Origin: CAVPDE01 sp963702565
GTDB taxonomy: Bacteria > Desulfobacterota > DSM-4660 > Desulfatiglandales > HGW-15
Reading direction: 5' to 3'
Assembly (NCBI GenBank): GCA_963702565.1
Contig: CAVPDE010000013.1
Span: 90,674-154,673 of the forward strand
DNA: 64,000 nucleotides
Shown: one piece after another, positions 26,107-35,211 of the stretch
How positions within the stretch are numbered: position 1 is the stretch's first letter
Layout of the letters: each line of letters starts with the position of its first letter
The notes under the pieces: model-generated
Seen by the model: only the letters and a program-made list of their open reading frames with translations
The model's database searches: none
What the model was told of the DNA's origin: nothing
Made by a program: the position numbers and the translations under genes

Positions 26107-27501
26107 ATGAATAAAGGACTGAAGCAGTACGTTATCGCGGTTCCACCGTGGATCATTCTTGGTGCAGTGGCTATTCTCGTCCCCATCTTTGTGTTCTGGA
26201 CCCTCCAGAACATCAGCAAAGAACGGGAGTATGTAGTGCGGTTGCTCACGGAGAAAGGATCGGCTCTGATCCGATCCATAGAAGCAGGCACCAGGACCGG
26301 AATGATGGGAATGCGCGGAGGCGGCTTCCGTGTTCAACGTCTTATCAGTGAGACCGCACAAACCCCGGACATTGTCTATCTCATGGTCACCGATGCGTCC
26401 GGGAATATTCTCGCACACAGCGATGAAGAGGAGATCGGAAAAACGCACGGAACCGAACTGGATCTTCGGCGCATTTTGCGATCGGAAAAGGTGCAGTGGC
26501 GGCTGATTCCCGGCCTCGAAGGAGCCTCCACCTTCGAGGTCTTTCGTCGTTTCTCGCCCACGCGAGTCCCTTTTCGAGGCCAGCATGGGGGACGGATGCA
26601 AGGCCCATGGCCAAAGGAAATGCGGGAAGGAATTCCCCCTGAGCAACCTGAGATTATCTTCGTAGGCCTGGACATGGGCCCCATCGAAGCCGCCAGGAAG
26701 CAAGACACGACCAACACCATCCTGCTGGCCTCCATTCTTCTCCTGATCGGATTTGCCGGGGTTTTCTCTCTTTTTCTTGCGCAAGCCTACCGTTCGACCC
26801 GATCCTCTTTGACGAGTCTGGAAAGGGAGCTGGAAACCAGTCGGCGCCTTGCCTCCCTCGGAAGACTGGCCGCAGGAGTCGCTCACGAAATTCGAAACCC
26901 CTTGAGTTCCATCAAAGGATTCGCGACTTATTTCAAAGAGCGATACAGAGACAACCCAGACGATCAGAAGACCTCCGAGATCATGATTCAGGAAGTGGAT
27001 CGGCTCAACAGGGTCATCACCCAGCTCCTGGAGTTTGCCCGTCCTCCGGTCATTCAGAAGAAGCGGGCATCCCTTCAGAGCTTGATCCAGCACTCCCTCA
27101 AGATGATCGAGCGGCAGGCCTCGGCAAAACAAATTCAAGCCCTCTCCCGCCTCCCTCCAGAGATCAAGGAGGTCGACCTGGACCCGGACGGAATCAACCA
27201 GGTGCTCTTGAATCTCTACCTGAACGCTGTCGAGGCGATGGATCCGGGAGGCAAGCTCAGCGTCTCGCTTTCCATGGATGAAGGCTCCGCCTGGATAAAG
27301 ATCATGGTTTCCGATACAGGTTCGGGAATCAGCAAAGAGGACCTGGAGCACATTTTCGATCCTTATTTCACAACAAAGCAAACCGGCACAGGGCTGGGTC
27401 TGGCCATCGTGCACAAGATCGTTGAAGCCCACGGAGGGGAAGTGAGGGCGGAAAGCGAAGTGGGCCGCGGGACCACGGTCACCGTGTTGTTGCCGGTGTA
27501 A
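26107..27501 (+). CDS. ZraS-like sensor histidine kinase
   Basis: 464 aa: N-terminal transmembrane helix, periplasmic sensor loop with methionine- and glycine-rich stretches (GMMGMRGGGF, RMQGPWPKEMREGIP), second transmembrane helix (~residues 205-225), HisKA with H260 in VAHEIRNPLSSIKGF, and HATPase with NLYLNAVEAM, DTGSGI and GTGLGLAIV. ATG 26107 chosen over an upstream GTG. Divergent from the ZraP gene, and followed by an NtrC-type regulator 348 bp downstream; probable metal or envelope-stress sensor. Confidence 0.85.
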   Translation: MNKGLKQYVIAVPPWIILGAVAILVPIFVFWTLQNISKEREYVVRLLTEKGSALIRSIEAGTRTGMMGMRGGGFRVQRLISETAQTPDIVYLMVTDASGNILAHSDEEEIGKTHGTELDLRRILRSEKVQWRLIPGLEGASTFEVFRRFSPTRVPFRGQHGGRMQGPWPKEMREGIPPEQPEIIFVGLDMGPIEAARKQDTTNTILLASILLLIGFAGVFSLFLAQAYRSTRSSLTSLERELETSRRLASLGRLAAGVAHEIRNPLSSIKGFATYFKERYRDNPDDQKTSEIMIQEVDRLNRVITQLLEFARPPVIQKKRASLQSLIQHSLKMIERQASAKQIQALSRLPPEIKEVDLDPDGINQVLLNLYLNAVEAMDPGGKLSVSLSMDEGSAWIKIMVSDTGSGISKEDLEHIFDPYFTTKQTGTGLGLAIVHKIVEAHGGEVRAESEVGRGTTVTVLLPV

Positions 27502-27543
27502 GTGAGATAGAGTCATAAGAACGGATTTCTTCGCAGAATCCGG

Positions 27544-27810
27544 AGCAGGTCTTAGCGGGGCATTGGTGTCTTTTCTGTAGTGACTGGCGGGAGGCCTTCC
27601 TCATTTCATGGAGTTACGGAATGGGGGACCCGATGGCCCCGAGCGAAGGCGAGGGGAACAGCGAGGGGGGAGGCCATGCCCGCCAAATCGCGAGCCGTTA
27701 GGCGAGGCGGGCGGGCATCACCCGTCCGCAACTCCTTGAAATGAGCAGGCCGGGAGACTTGGCCGCCCCTGGCGGCCGTGGAACGAAAGAAAAGACACCA
27801 ATGACCTGCT
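27544..27810. repeat. Long palindromic MITE-like element between kinase and regulator genes
   Basis: Ends AGCAGGT and ACCTGCT. A perfect 16-bp inverted repeat CATTGGTGTCTTTTCT at 27561-27576 matches 27788-27803, and a second imperfect arm CTCATTTCATGGAGTTACGG matches the complement of CCGCAACTCCTTGAAATGAG. Between the arms lie GC-rich hairpins. No ORF; about 267 bp. It occupies most of the 347-bp gap between two genes expected to be co-transcribed. Confidence 0.8.
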
Positions 27811-27848
27811 GGTCCATTTTACGCTCGGCCAAAGGTGTGCATTAGAAC

Positions 27849-29207
27849 ATGGAAAAGAAGAGTACCATTCTTGTGGTTGATGATGATCCGGGTCATCGGA
27901 CGATGCTGTGCACCCTTCTCTCCGGGTGGGGCTATGCCGTGACGGAGGCTGACGACGGCGCCGCCGCCATTGAAAAAGTCCAGCACCAGGCTTTTGATCT
28001 GGTGCTCATGGACGTCCGAATGATCAAGATCTCCGGGCTTCAAGCCCTTACGGAAATCAAGGCCTTCAACCCTTCCATCCCGGTCATCATCATGACCGCC
28101 TTTTCTTCGGTGGAAACAGCTGTCGAAGCCCTGAAAAGCGGTGCCTACGATTATCTGACCAAGCCCCTTGATTTTGACGAGCTTCACCTCACCATGGAAA
28201 GAGCCATGGAGCACGTCCATTTGAAGGAAGAGAACCGGTTGCTTCGCGAAAGTCTTGGCAAGCATTTTGACCGGCAGAACCTCATCGGAAGAAGCCAGGC
28301 CATGGTCAGGCTCCTTGAAACCGTAGCCCAGGTCTCGCCCTCAGAAGCAACGGTTCTGATCACCGGGGAGTCCGGCACCGGAAAGGAGATGATCGCCGGT
28401 GCCATCCATTTCAACAGCCCACGGAAAGAGGCTCCCTTTGTAAAGATCAACTGTGCTGCCATCACGGAAACCCTTCTGGAATCCGAACTCTTCGGGCACG
28501 AGAAAGGAGCCTTCACGGGCGCCTACAAGAGAAAAGAGGGGCGTTTTCTTCAGGCCCACAGGGGAACCCTTTTCCTGGACGAGGTGAGCGAAATGTCTCC
28601 TGCCATGCAGGTGAAGCTTCTTCGCGTCATTCAGGAAAGGGAGTTCATTCGCGTGGGAGGCGAGGAACTCATCCGTGTGGATGTGCGGGTGATTGCCGCG
28701 ACCAACAAGGACTTGCTCCAAGAAATCGAAACCGGCCGATTCCGGGAAGACCTTTACTATCGCCTCAACGTGGTTACGCTCCTTCTCCCTCCTCTGCGCC
28801 AGCGTCGGGAAGACATCCCCCTGCTGGCTCAGCACTTTCTCAGAGTCTTTTCCGAGAAGAACCGCAAAAAAATGAAAGGGTTCACTCCCCAGGCCATGGA
28901 TCAGCTTCTCAAGCATGAGTGGCCCGGCAATGTGAGGGAGTTAATGAATGCGGTGGAGCGCGGGGTGGTCCTTGCCAGGACCGACTACCTGGACACACCA
29001 GACCTCCCGCTCCTCGCACAGGATGTCGCAACGCCTTTTTCAAAGGAAACGATGTCCGGAGACCTCCCCCTCGATGAAGTTGAGAAAGCGACCATTCTGA
29101 ATGCCATGGAGATCACCGCAGGCAACAAGAGCGAGGCGGCAAGACGCCTGGGCATTACGCGGAAAACGCTCCACACCAAACTGAAAAAATACGGGGTCCC
29201 CTCCTGA
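27849..29207 (+). CDS. ZraR-like NtrC-family response regulator
   Basis: 452 aa: receiver domain with D55 in LVLMDVRM and KP in LTKPLDF, AAA+ domain with GESGTGKE and GAFTGA loop, and C-terminal HTH with SEAARRLGITRKTLHTKLKKYG. Activator of sigma-54 RNA polymerase. Partner of the upstream kinase despite the element inserted between them. It probably drives the divergent promoters near 25850 and 26061. Confidence 0.88.
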   Translation: MEKKSTILVVDDDPGHRTMLCTLLSGWGYAVTEADDGAAAIEKVQHQAFDLVLMDVRMIKISGLQALTEIKAFNPSIPVIIMTAFSSVETAVEALKSGAYDYLTKPLDFDELHLTMERAMEHVHLKEENRLLRESLGKHFDRQNLIGRSQAMVRLLETVAQVSPSEATVLITGESGTGKEMIAGAIHFNSPRKEAPFVKINCAAITETLLESELFGHEKGAFTGAYKRKEGRFLQAHRGTLFLDEVSEMSPAMQVKLLRVIQEREFIRVGGEELIRVDVRVIAATNKDLLQEIETGRFREDLYYRLNVVTLLLPPLRQRREDIPLLAQHFLRVFSEKNRKKMKGFTPQAMDQLLKHEWPGNVRELMNAVERGVVLARTDYLDTPDLPLLAQDVATPFSKETMSGDLPLDEVEKATILNAMEITAGNKSEAARRLGITRKTLHTKLKKYGVPS

Positions 29208-29291
29208 GGGGTCGCATTCCATGCGTCTGAGGTCATGGCGAAAAATCAGCTTTCGCGTACGAAACGGCTACCGATCGAGAGGAGTCGAACA

Positions 29292-30722
29292 GTGGACACC
29301 ATTCTGATCATTGACGATGACGAGCACTTGCGGAAAGGTTTCGAGCGCATGCTCACGGAAGAAGGGTACTCTGTAAAAAGCGCATCTTCCGGAGAAGCCG
29401 GCATCGAGATCATTCACGCCAATGTCCCTGACCTGGTGATTCTGGATGTGCGACTGCCCGGAATCAACGGCTTGCAGGCCTTCAAGATCATTCACGAGAT
29501 GGAACCGAAACTGCCCGTCATCATCATGACCGGTTATGGAACCACGGAGACCGCTATTGAAGCGACCAAGATGGGCGCCTTTGACTACATCCTGAAGCCT
29601 TTTGACATTCCGGACATGCTCTCCCAGGTCAAACAAGCCCTCGAAGCGGGGCGATTCATGCGCTCTCCTGTGGACATGAATACAGACCCTGAACGGAGTT
29701 CCCGGGAGGCGCTCATCGGCCGAAGCAAACCCATGCAGGATGTCTACAAAGCGATCGGAAGGGTGTCCTCCACAGACGCTACCATCCTCATCCGCGGGGA
29801 ATCGGGCACGGGGAAGGAACTGGTGGCACGGGCCATTTATCATCACAGCCTGAGAGCCGGCAAGCCCTTCCTGGTGATCAACTGCGTCGCCATTCCTGAG
29901 ACTCTTCTGGAGAGTGAGCTTTTCGGTTATGAAAAGGGAGCTTTTACCGGAGCCTCTTTTCGCCGGGTCGGCAAGATCGAGCAGGCCAACCAAGGCACGG
30001 TTTTTCTCGACGAAATCGGCGACATGCCTTTCAGCATCCAATCCAAAATCCTGAGGCTCCTCCAGGAAAGAAGCCTTGAGCGTCTTGGGGGGAGAGACAC
30101 GATTGATGTGAACGTGCGGATTCTGGCAGCCACCAATCGGGACCTTGAGAAAGCCCTCTCCGAAGGGAGGTTCAGGGAAGACCTCTACTACCGCCTCAAG
30201 GTAGTGACCCTCTGGCTTCCTCCCCTGCGGGAGAGAAGCAGCGACATCCCGCTTCTGGCAGAGTATTTTCTCTCCCGTTACGCTTCAGAAATAGGCATGC
30301 CGAATCCCGGGCTCAACAGGGAAACCCTTTCCATTCTCGAACACTACCCCTGGCCCGGCAATGTGAGAGAGCTTTCCAACACCATCCAGAAGGCCCTGAT
30401 CTTCAATCGCGGCATGCCGATCAGCCCTGAGATTATTTCCCAGGCCATCAGCGGCCGCGCCCCGGGTCCGGCCACAGGTGGACAAGGTGCGGACGACTCC
30501 ATTCAGCAGTGGGTCAGAGACAGCATCCTTTCAGGACCGGAGGAGGATCTCTTTGAAAAATGCATGGACCGTTTTGCACGCATCCTGATCAGCGAGGCCC
30601 TGACCATTGCCGGAGGGAACCGGTCTCAGTCTGCCAGGCTCCTCGGCTTGTCCAGGCCTACGCTTCACGCCAAGATTGAAAAATACGGACTCAAGTTCCA
30701 AACCTCGGTAAAAGACGAATAA
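29292..30722 (+). CDS. Second NtrC-family response regulator
   Basis: About 476 aa if started at GTG 29292 (AGGAG upstream); ATG 29235 is an alternative adding 19 residues. Receiver with LVILDVRLPG and KPFD, AAA+ domain with RGESGTGKE and YEKGAFTGASF, and a Fis-type HTH (GNRSQSARLLGLSRPTLHAKIEKYG). It lies 84 bp downstream of the first regulator. No second kinase is adjacent, so it may share the upstream kinase or have an orphan partner. Confidence 0.85.
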   Translation: MDTILIIDDDEHLRKGFERMLTEEGYSVKSASSGEAGIEIIHANVPDLVILDVRLPGINGLQAFKIIHEMEPKLPVIIMTGYGTTETAIEATKMGAFDYILKPFDIPDMLSQVKQALEAGRFMRSPVDMNTDPERSSREALIGRSKPMQDVYKAIGRVSSTDATILIRGESGTGKELVARAIYHHSLRAGKPFLVINCVAIPETLLESELFGYEKGAFTGASFRRVGKIEQANQGTVFLDEIGDMPFSIQSKILRLLQERSLERLGGRDTIDVNVRILAATNRDLEKALSEGRFREDLYYRLKVVTLWLPPLRERSSDIPLLAEYFLSRYASEIGMPNPGLNRETLSILEHYPWPGNVRELSNTIQKALIFNRGMPISPEIISQAISGRAPGPATGGQGADDSIQQWVRDSILSGPEEDLFEKCMDRFARILISEALTIAGGNRSQSARLLGLSRPTLHAKIEKYGLKFQTSVKDE

Positions 30723-30726
30723 TCCG

Positions 30727-30755
30727 TTGTCAATGGTCCCCGTTTGTGCTATGAT
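30727..30755 (+). promoter_or_regulatory. Sigma-70 type promoter
   Basis: TTGTCA at 30727-30732, exactly 17-bp spacer, TATGAT at 30750-30755. It would give a ~260-nt leader for the FHA-GAF-GGDEF gene; the leader (30756-31018) holds no gene or recognised riboswitch. Confidence 0.65.
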
Positions 30756-31018
30756 GGAGTGAATTTTTTCCACTGGAGTTCGACCCCATGTTTCTTGACG
30801 GTTCATGATTTTGTGTTAACGCTCTAACCGGTTGCGATAGCGGAAAAAACTGGGCAAAAGGTATTTTTCTAGAGCACGGTCAAGTCCTTTAATGAGCGCC
30901 TTCACTTCCCCCGCTTAGATAGTCTTCCACGCTCCAGGTTCTCATATTTGTTTTGTGCAAATAGCGCCTGCTCGCCAAAAATACCTCCTATGCAAAAGGA
31001 AAATCAGGGCAAAAAGCC

Positions 31019-32533
31019 ATGTCTAAAATCTATTTTTTGAACGGCCCCCTGGCCGGCCGTTCTTTCGAAATCAACGCCAAGAGCCTCTTCATCGGAAGAG
31101 ACACGGACAACGACATCCAGATTCAGGACCCTTCTGTTTCCAGGAGACACGCCAAGATCTTTCAGAAAGACTCCAAGGTCTTCATCGAAGACCTGCGGAG
31201 CCAGAACGGAACATGGATCGACGGCGGCGCACTCAAGAGCGGGGAATCCTATGAACTGCCAGAGGGTCTTCCTGCTGCCATCGGCAACATTCTGATCTGT
31301 GTCGGGGAGGCTTGCATTAAGAATCCCGTCAGCCGTGAATACTCCTTTGACCTTTCCTGGCAGTTTGCAGCCCCAAAGGATGAAAGTGCCGAGAACGACA
31401 CCCTACTCACCGACAGAAAGAAGTTGGAACAGCTTTACCAGCTTGCCCTCGAGATCGGGCACTCCGCAGGGGTTGAAGAGACCTGCGCCAAGATCGTGGA
31501 TTCTCTTCTTCTCTTCCTGAAAAGAATCGACGGCGGGGCCATCCTCATGCTTGATGAAAAAAGCAGAGAATTGAAAGAGGTGGTTTCACGAGTCCGGGAC
31601 CAGGCCGGAGCCGGGATTCCGCTCTTCAGTCGAACGATCGTACGCCGCGTTTTCGAGCAGGCCAAAGCGGTGATGATCTCAGACACCTGGGATGAGGGTA
31701 AGGAACGCTTCTCTCAAAGCATTCAGCTCAGCCGGATCCGGTCCATCGTCTGTGTCCCGCTCCTCAGTAAGGCCGGGCCCATCGGTGTCCTTTACATGCA
31801 CGCCATGCACGAGCCGCAGCGATTCCAAAAAGAGGATCTCTTTTTCTACACCGCCCTGAGCAGTCTGGCCTCCATGGCCATTGAAAACGCCCTTCTGCAC
31901 TCCAAAAGCCAGAAGGCGGAAGCGGCTCTGGAAAAAGCCCGTGCGGACCTGCAAATTCAGGTCCAGGAGCGCACCGCCGAACTCGTCAAGGCCAACAAGA
32001 TGCTGGAGGACCTTTCGATCACGGACGGGCTCACCGGCTTGCACAACTATCGTTACCTGATGCGCGTCCTCGATACGGAATACAAACGCGCCCGCCGTTA
32101 CAATCACCGGTTTGCTTTGCTGATGCTCGACATCGACCGCTTCAAAGATGTGAACGACAACTATGGCCATCCTTGCGGGGACTTCATTCTTCAAGAGGTG
32201 GGCCGCCTCTTGAAAGACTGCGTGCGGAACACGGATATCGTGACCCGCTACGGTGGAGATGAAATGGCCATTATCCTCCTTGAAGTCAGCAAGGCTTTGG
32301 CCCTGGAGGTCTCCGACAAGTTGAGGCGGGAGGTTGAAAAGCGCTCTTTTCTATGGCAAGGCACGATCGTGAAGATCACGGTGAGCATCGGCGTGGCTGC
32401 GGCCCTCGAGGAAGGGATCCCGGATTGGAACGGCTTGGTCAATGCCGCTGACCAAGCGTTGTATGAGGCCAAGAACGGCGGCCGGAATCGGGTCATCGGC
32501 TGGACCCCTCCGGCTAAGTCCATCGAGTCATAA
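31019..32533 (+). CDS. FHA-GAF-GGDEF diguanylate cyclase
   Basis: 504 aa: N-terminal FHA domain (GRDTDNDIQIQDPSVSRRHA, residues ~1-100), GAF domain (~135-285), short coiled coil with QVQERTAELVKAN, and a C-terminal GGDEF domain (~335-500). The active-site motif is GGDEM, with Met for Phe/Leu (residues 412-416). Probably makes c-di-GMP in response to a phosphothreonine partner and a small-molecule or redox signal. Soluble. Confidence 0.88.
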   Translation: MSKIYFLNGPLAGRSFEINAKSLFIGRDTDNDIQIQDPSVSRRHAKIFQKDSKVFIEDLRSQNGTWIDGGALKSGESYELPEGLPAAIGNILICVGEACIKNPVSREYSFDLSWQFAAPKDESAENDTLLTDRKKLEQLYQLALEIGHSAGVEETCAKIVDSLLLFLKRIDGGAILMLDEKSRELKEVVSRVRDQAGAGIPLFSRTIVRRVFEQAKAVMISDTWDEGKERFSQSIQLSRIRSIVCVPLLSKAGPIGVLYMHAMHEPQRFQKEDLFFYTALSSLASMAIENALLHSKSQKAEAALEKARADLQIQVQERTAELVKANKMLEDLSITDGLTGLHNYRYLMRVLDTEYKRARRYNHRFALLMLDIDRFKDVNDNYGHPCGDFILQEVGRLLKDCVRNTDIVTRYGGDEMAIILLEVSKALALEVSDKLRREVEKRSFLWQGTIVKITVSIGVAAALEEGIPDWNGLVNAADQALYEAKNGGRNRVIGWTPPAKSIES

Positions 32534-32629
32534 ACTCGATGACGGATCTATTCTCTCAGGACTTAGTGCTGAGGGAGCCCCTCCCGGGTTACGGTTGAAA
32601 ATACGTTGCGGTATTTGCGAATCGAAGCA

Positions 32630-33487
32630 CTACTGAATGAGTTTCTTGGCCTTCAAGAGAGGCACGGGGTCCACCAGGTGCCGCTTGAACCACTTCCTTG
32701 ACCCCTTTGCTCCGAAGGCAAGCGCGAGAATCTCCGAGAAGTGAAGGGTCGGGATTCTCTCCTCCAAGGTGCACCGAATTTCAAGATTCAGCTGGCACAT
32801 GGCGCATGCGGTGACGATACACTCGGCTCCTGCCTTCACCGCCCCTCCAATGATCTCGTTCACTAGAGGCACGGCAATGTCCGGCCTTGCCGCCGAGAGA
32901 AAGGTCCCGCAGCATCGGGCTGAAAAAGCCCAGAACAGGCTCTCGGCCCCGAGGTTGGTCAGGATTTTCTCGATGAGCCCGTGGTAATTCCTCTCCTTCC
33001 TGAGAGAGGGTGGACGGGCCAGCATGCATCCGTAATAGGGGACGACCTTCAGCCCTCTCAAAGGTCTCACCAGAGCGGCCTCCAGACGGCTGGGTTCAAT
33101 GCCGGAGAGCACCTCGAAAAAATGGACTATTTTCAGTCCCGGATCGATAGGCCGGCCCCATCGGGTTTCCTCTTGCAGGCGGGCCTCAGGATTTTCCGAG
33201 ATCACTCTCTGGGCAAGCTGGAGTCGATGAAGACAGCTGGGGCACATCACCAGAAGGGGTCTATTCGAAGGGGCCAGGGAAAGGTTCCTGGCCGGTAAAC
33301 TGAGGGCCAGTGATTTGTCCATGCTGTGGGCCGATGAGGATCCGCAGCAGTTCCAATCTTCCAGTTCGATCAGGTTGAGCCCGAGCTTTTCGCACACCTT
33401 CATGAGCGACTCGTTGCTCTCCTTGGCCGTGGTGGCCAGAGAACATCCCGGAAAGTAAGAAAGATCTATTCTATCAATGCTTTCCAT
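32630..33487 (-). CDS. HdrB-like heterodisulfide reductase subunit
   Basis: 285 aa with two CCG domains: WNCCGSSSAHS with CPSC, and YYGCMLARP with ARCCGTFL followed by ACAMCQLNLE. Such domains bind the non-cubane 4Fe-4S clusters of HdrB. ATG 33487 chosen; an upstream TTG at 33505 is possible. It overlaps the end of HdrC. No HdrA flavoprotein is adjacent. Confidence 0.87.
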   Translation of the reverse strand: MESIDRIDLSYFPGCSLATTAKESNESLMKVCEKLGLNLIELEDWNCCGSSSAHSMDKSLALSLPARNLSLAPSNRPLLVMCPSCLHRLQLAQRVISENPEARLQEETRWGRPIDPGLKIVHFFEVLSGIEPSRLEAALVRPLRGLKVVPYYGCMLARPPSLRKERNYHGLIEKILTNLGAESLFWAFSARCCGTFLSAARPDIAVPLVNEIIGGAVKAGAECIVTACAMCQLNLEIRCTLEERIPTLHFSEILALAFGAKGSRKWFKRHLVDPVPLLKAKKLIQ

Positions 33488-34055
33488 CTTTGGCGGAACC
33501 GGCAAAAAGCCGGCTCACCTCCTCAACCCGATGGATTCGTGAGGGTGTGAGGTCCAGTTTCCGCCGGCTGAGCATTTTGAGACCCAGATCCATGTCCTGG
33601 AACCACTGCCGCATGCGGACCTTGTACCTCATCATGATTTCGAGCTTGTGGGTTCTCCCGTATCGCTCGATGCTTCCGAGAACTTCTTCATGAAATTTAA
33701 CGATTCCAGGCTGCGCGATCTTTACTCCCTCTTCCACAGCCATGTGTCGGAGCGCGTCCATGATCGCCGGGATATCGATGGCCGCGGGGCACTGGATGGA
33801 GCAGGTGTTGCAGCTCACGCAGATCCAGATGGTGGAGCTTTCCAGCGCCTCCTTCCGCAGTCCCAACTGCACCAGGCGGAACACGGCGTGAGGATGATAG
33901 TCCATCGCCCTCACATAAGGACATCCTCCTGCACACGTTCGACAGTGCCAGCACAGTCCAACGGTCTCCCCGCTTCGCTCGTTCACCTCACGGCTAAAGG
34001 CGCGGTCGCAGGATTTCAGGTCAATCAATGTCGAAGGGAGCGCATTCCTTTCCAT
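33474..34055 (-). CDS. HdrC-like iron-sulfur subunit
   Basis: 193 aa with two 4Fe-4S motifs, CWHCRTCAGGCP and CVSCNTCSIQCP, the HdrC arrangement. It delivers electrons to HdrB, whose gene overlaps its 3' end. An HcpR-like dyad lies 38 bp upstream of the start. Ribosome site weak. Confidence 0.87.
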   Translation of the reverse strand: MERNALPSTLIDLKSCDRAFSREVNERSGETVGLCWHCRTCAGGCPYVRAMDYHPHAVFRLVQLGLRKEALESSTIWICVSCNTCSIQCPAAIDIPAIMDALRHMAVEEGVKIAQPGIVKFHEEVLGSIERYGRTHKLEIMMRYKVRMRQWFQDMDLGLKMLSRRKLDLTPSRIHRVEEVSRLFAGSAKDGKH

Positions 34056-34092
34056 GATGATTCACATTTTAATCATCTTTCGAGGAGAGTCA

Positions 34093-34106
34093 TTGACCTA
34101 AGTCAA
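34093..34106. promoter_or_regulatory. HcpR-like operator upstream of hdrC
   Basis: TTGACCTAAGTCAA, the reverse complement of the site before hcp. It lies in the short gap before hdrC, so HdrCB and Hcp may share a regulator. At this distance it could act as a repressor or class-II activator site. Confidence 0.7.
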
Positions 34107-34176
34107 GGGCAGGCATGGCTTAACGCCCAGCGCTGAAGCGACGGAACCGAAGAAAACCAAATGAGTTTGTAACAGA

Positions 34177-34623
34177 TCAGCCTTGCTTCACGGAGAGGAC
34201 GTAGCCCTTGTTAATGACAAGCCACTTCGGGTTGGACTGAAGGCAGATGTATTGCGGCATGAGATTGAGATAGTCGCTGGCCCGCCTCGATTCCGGCGGC
34301 AAATCAGTGGGGAAACTCCCCCGGAGCGTTTCGCCGGTCACGAGTTCTATGGTCACGGGAAGTTCTTCAAGGTCTTTCCCCTGAAGAACAGCCTCAGCCT
34401 CGGGAAGTTCCAGATAGACAATCCGGGTCTTTCCGATCAGCAAAACTTCGTTCATGAGGATGTCTTCGATCGGAACAAACGTGCGATCCGAGTTCAGGAG
34501 ATCCAGTAAAGTCTCGGGGCCGGCATGACCTTCAGCCTGGTGTCCCAGAAAGAAATGAACATCGAGAGAGCCACCGGTGCTGAAATGGACGTTTGCGCGG
34601 CATTTGAATTTTTCAACTTTCAA
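34177..34623 (-). CDS. Conserved hypothetical protein
   Basis: 148 aa, predicted mixed beta-strand protein with TFVPIEDILMNEVLLIGKTRIVYLEL and a PVTIELVTGETLRG segment. I do not recognise the family. A TTG start at 34623 with AAAGG upstream fits better than the far-upstream ATG at 34728, which would run through the 10-bp tandem repeats. Upstream of and co-directional with hdrC; may be unrelated. Confidence 0.55.
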   Translation of the reverse strand: MKVEKFKCRANVHFSTGGSLDVHFFLGHQAEGHAGPETLLDLLNSDRTFVPIEDILMNEVLLIGKTRIVYLELPEAEAVLQGKDLEELPVTIELVTGETLRGSFPTDLPPESRRASDYLNLMPQYICLQSNPKWLVINKGYVLSVKQG

Positions 34624-34730
34624 TGGAGCCTTTCCTTTCCTCAAGTAGGATTTCCCTCCGGTAGGAACCGCCACGGAAATCTTGGGCTTTAGATTGCGCA
34701 CTATAGGATAGGAGGGGAGAGCTGTCAAGT

Positions 34731-34762
34731 TCGGGTGTTTCCGGGTGTTTCCGGGTGTTTCC
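34731..34762. repeat. Tandem 10-bp repeat
   Basis: Three copies of CCGGGTGTTT in tandem. Short; no function evident. Confidence 0.8.
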
Positions 34763-34789
34763 GCTGTGGCGTCTCATTCGTTCAAAAAC

Positions 34790-35013
34790 GGAACCCCAAG
34801 TTCCTCTTATTTTGAAATAGGAATTCATGTTTCCTATTTGAACCCTCCGGCCCCCTCTCGCAACCAATGTGCGCTAAAGTCGAAACAAAATTAAACCCTT
34901 AAGCGAGACCCCCCATCCGGATCTAATCTCTCCCCCCCCTTTTTGGGCATAAAACGCAACCTATTGGGGTCTCTCCGGCGCTAGACACACAAAACATCGG
35001 AATAATCAGTTCC
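34790..35013. promoter_or_regulatory. Activator-site cluster upstream of the SpeD-like operon
   Basis: Dyads of the form GGAAC-N5-GTTCC: GGAAC-N5-GTTCC at 34790-34804, a weaker GGAAT-N5-TTTCC at 34820-34834 (two mismatches), and GGAAT-N5-GTTCC at 34999-35013. The last is centred 64 bp upstream of the -24 element at 35070. The same motif lies before the KamA operon and the 99-aa gene (see 55716-55863, 56498-56512). Confidence 0.6.
34815..34839. promoter_or_regulatory. Inverted repeat (possible operator)
   Basis: AAATAGGAA-N7-TTCCTATTT, perfect 9-bp arms; overlaps the weaker activator dyad at 34820-34834. In the 588-bp non-coding stretch (34624-35211) between the hypothetical gene and the SpeD-like gene. 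Confidence 0.5.
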
Positions 35014-35069
35014 TGTTCTCTTTTTGCCCTTATTGAAACAAAACAAGCGAAATCAATAAGTTAAACTTT

Positions 35070-35085
35070 TGGCACGATTTTGGCT
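35070..35085 (+). promoter_or_regulatory. Sigma-54 promoter for the SpeD-like operon
   Basis: TGGCACG-N4-TGGC, one mismatch to TGGCACG-N4-TTGC; GG and GC doublets 10 bp apart as required. About 125 bp upstream of the first gene. Confidence 0.85.
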
Positions 35086-35211
35086 TATTGTTTTTCAGAT
35101 ATTTGTTGTTTTTTCTTGTTTTATCTCCCCAACCTTACTCACTCCTCGGAGTGGCGCGGACAAGGAGGATGACTCTATCACAAAAAAGACATACAGGAGG
35201 GTCATGCGAGA

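Noticed and set aside
26077..27516. Long minus-strand ORF (479 aa) opposite the sensor kinase gene
   Set aside because: Low-complexity, unlike any family; exactly mirrors the coding strand of a clear kinase gene.
34731..34762. CRISPR-like short tandem repeat
   Set aside because: Unit is only 10 bp and directly tandem, without spacers.
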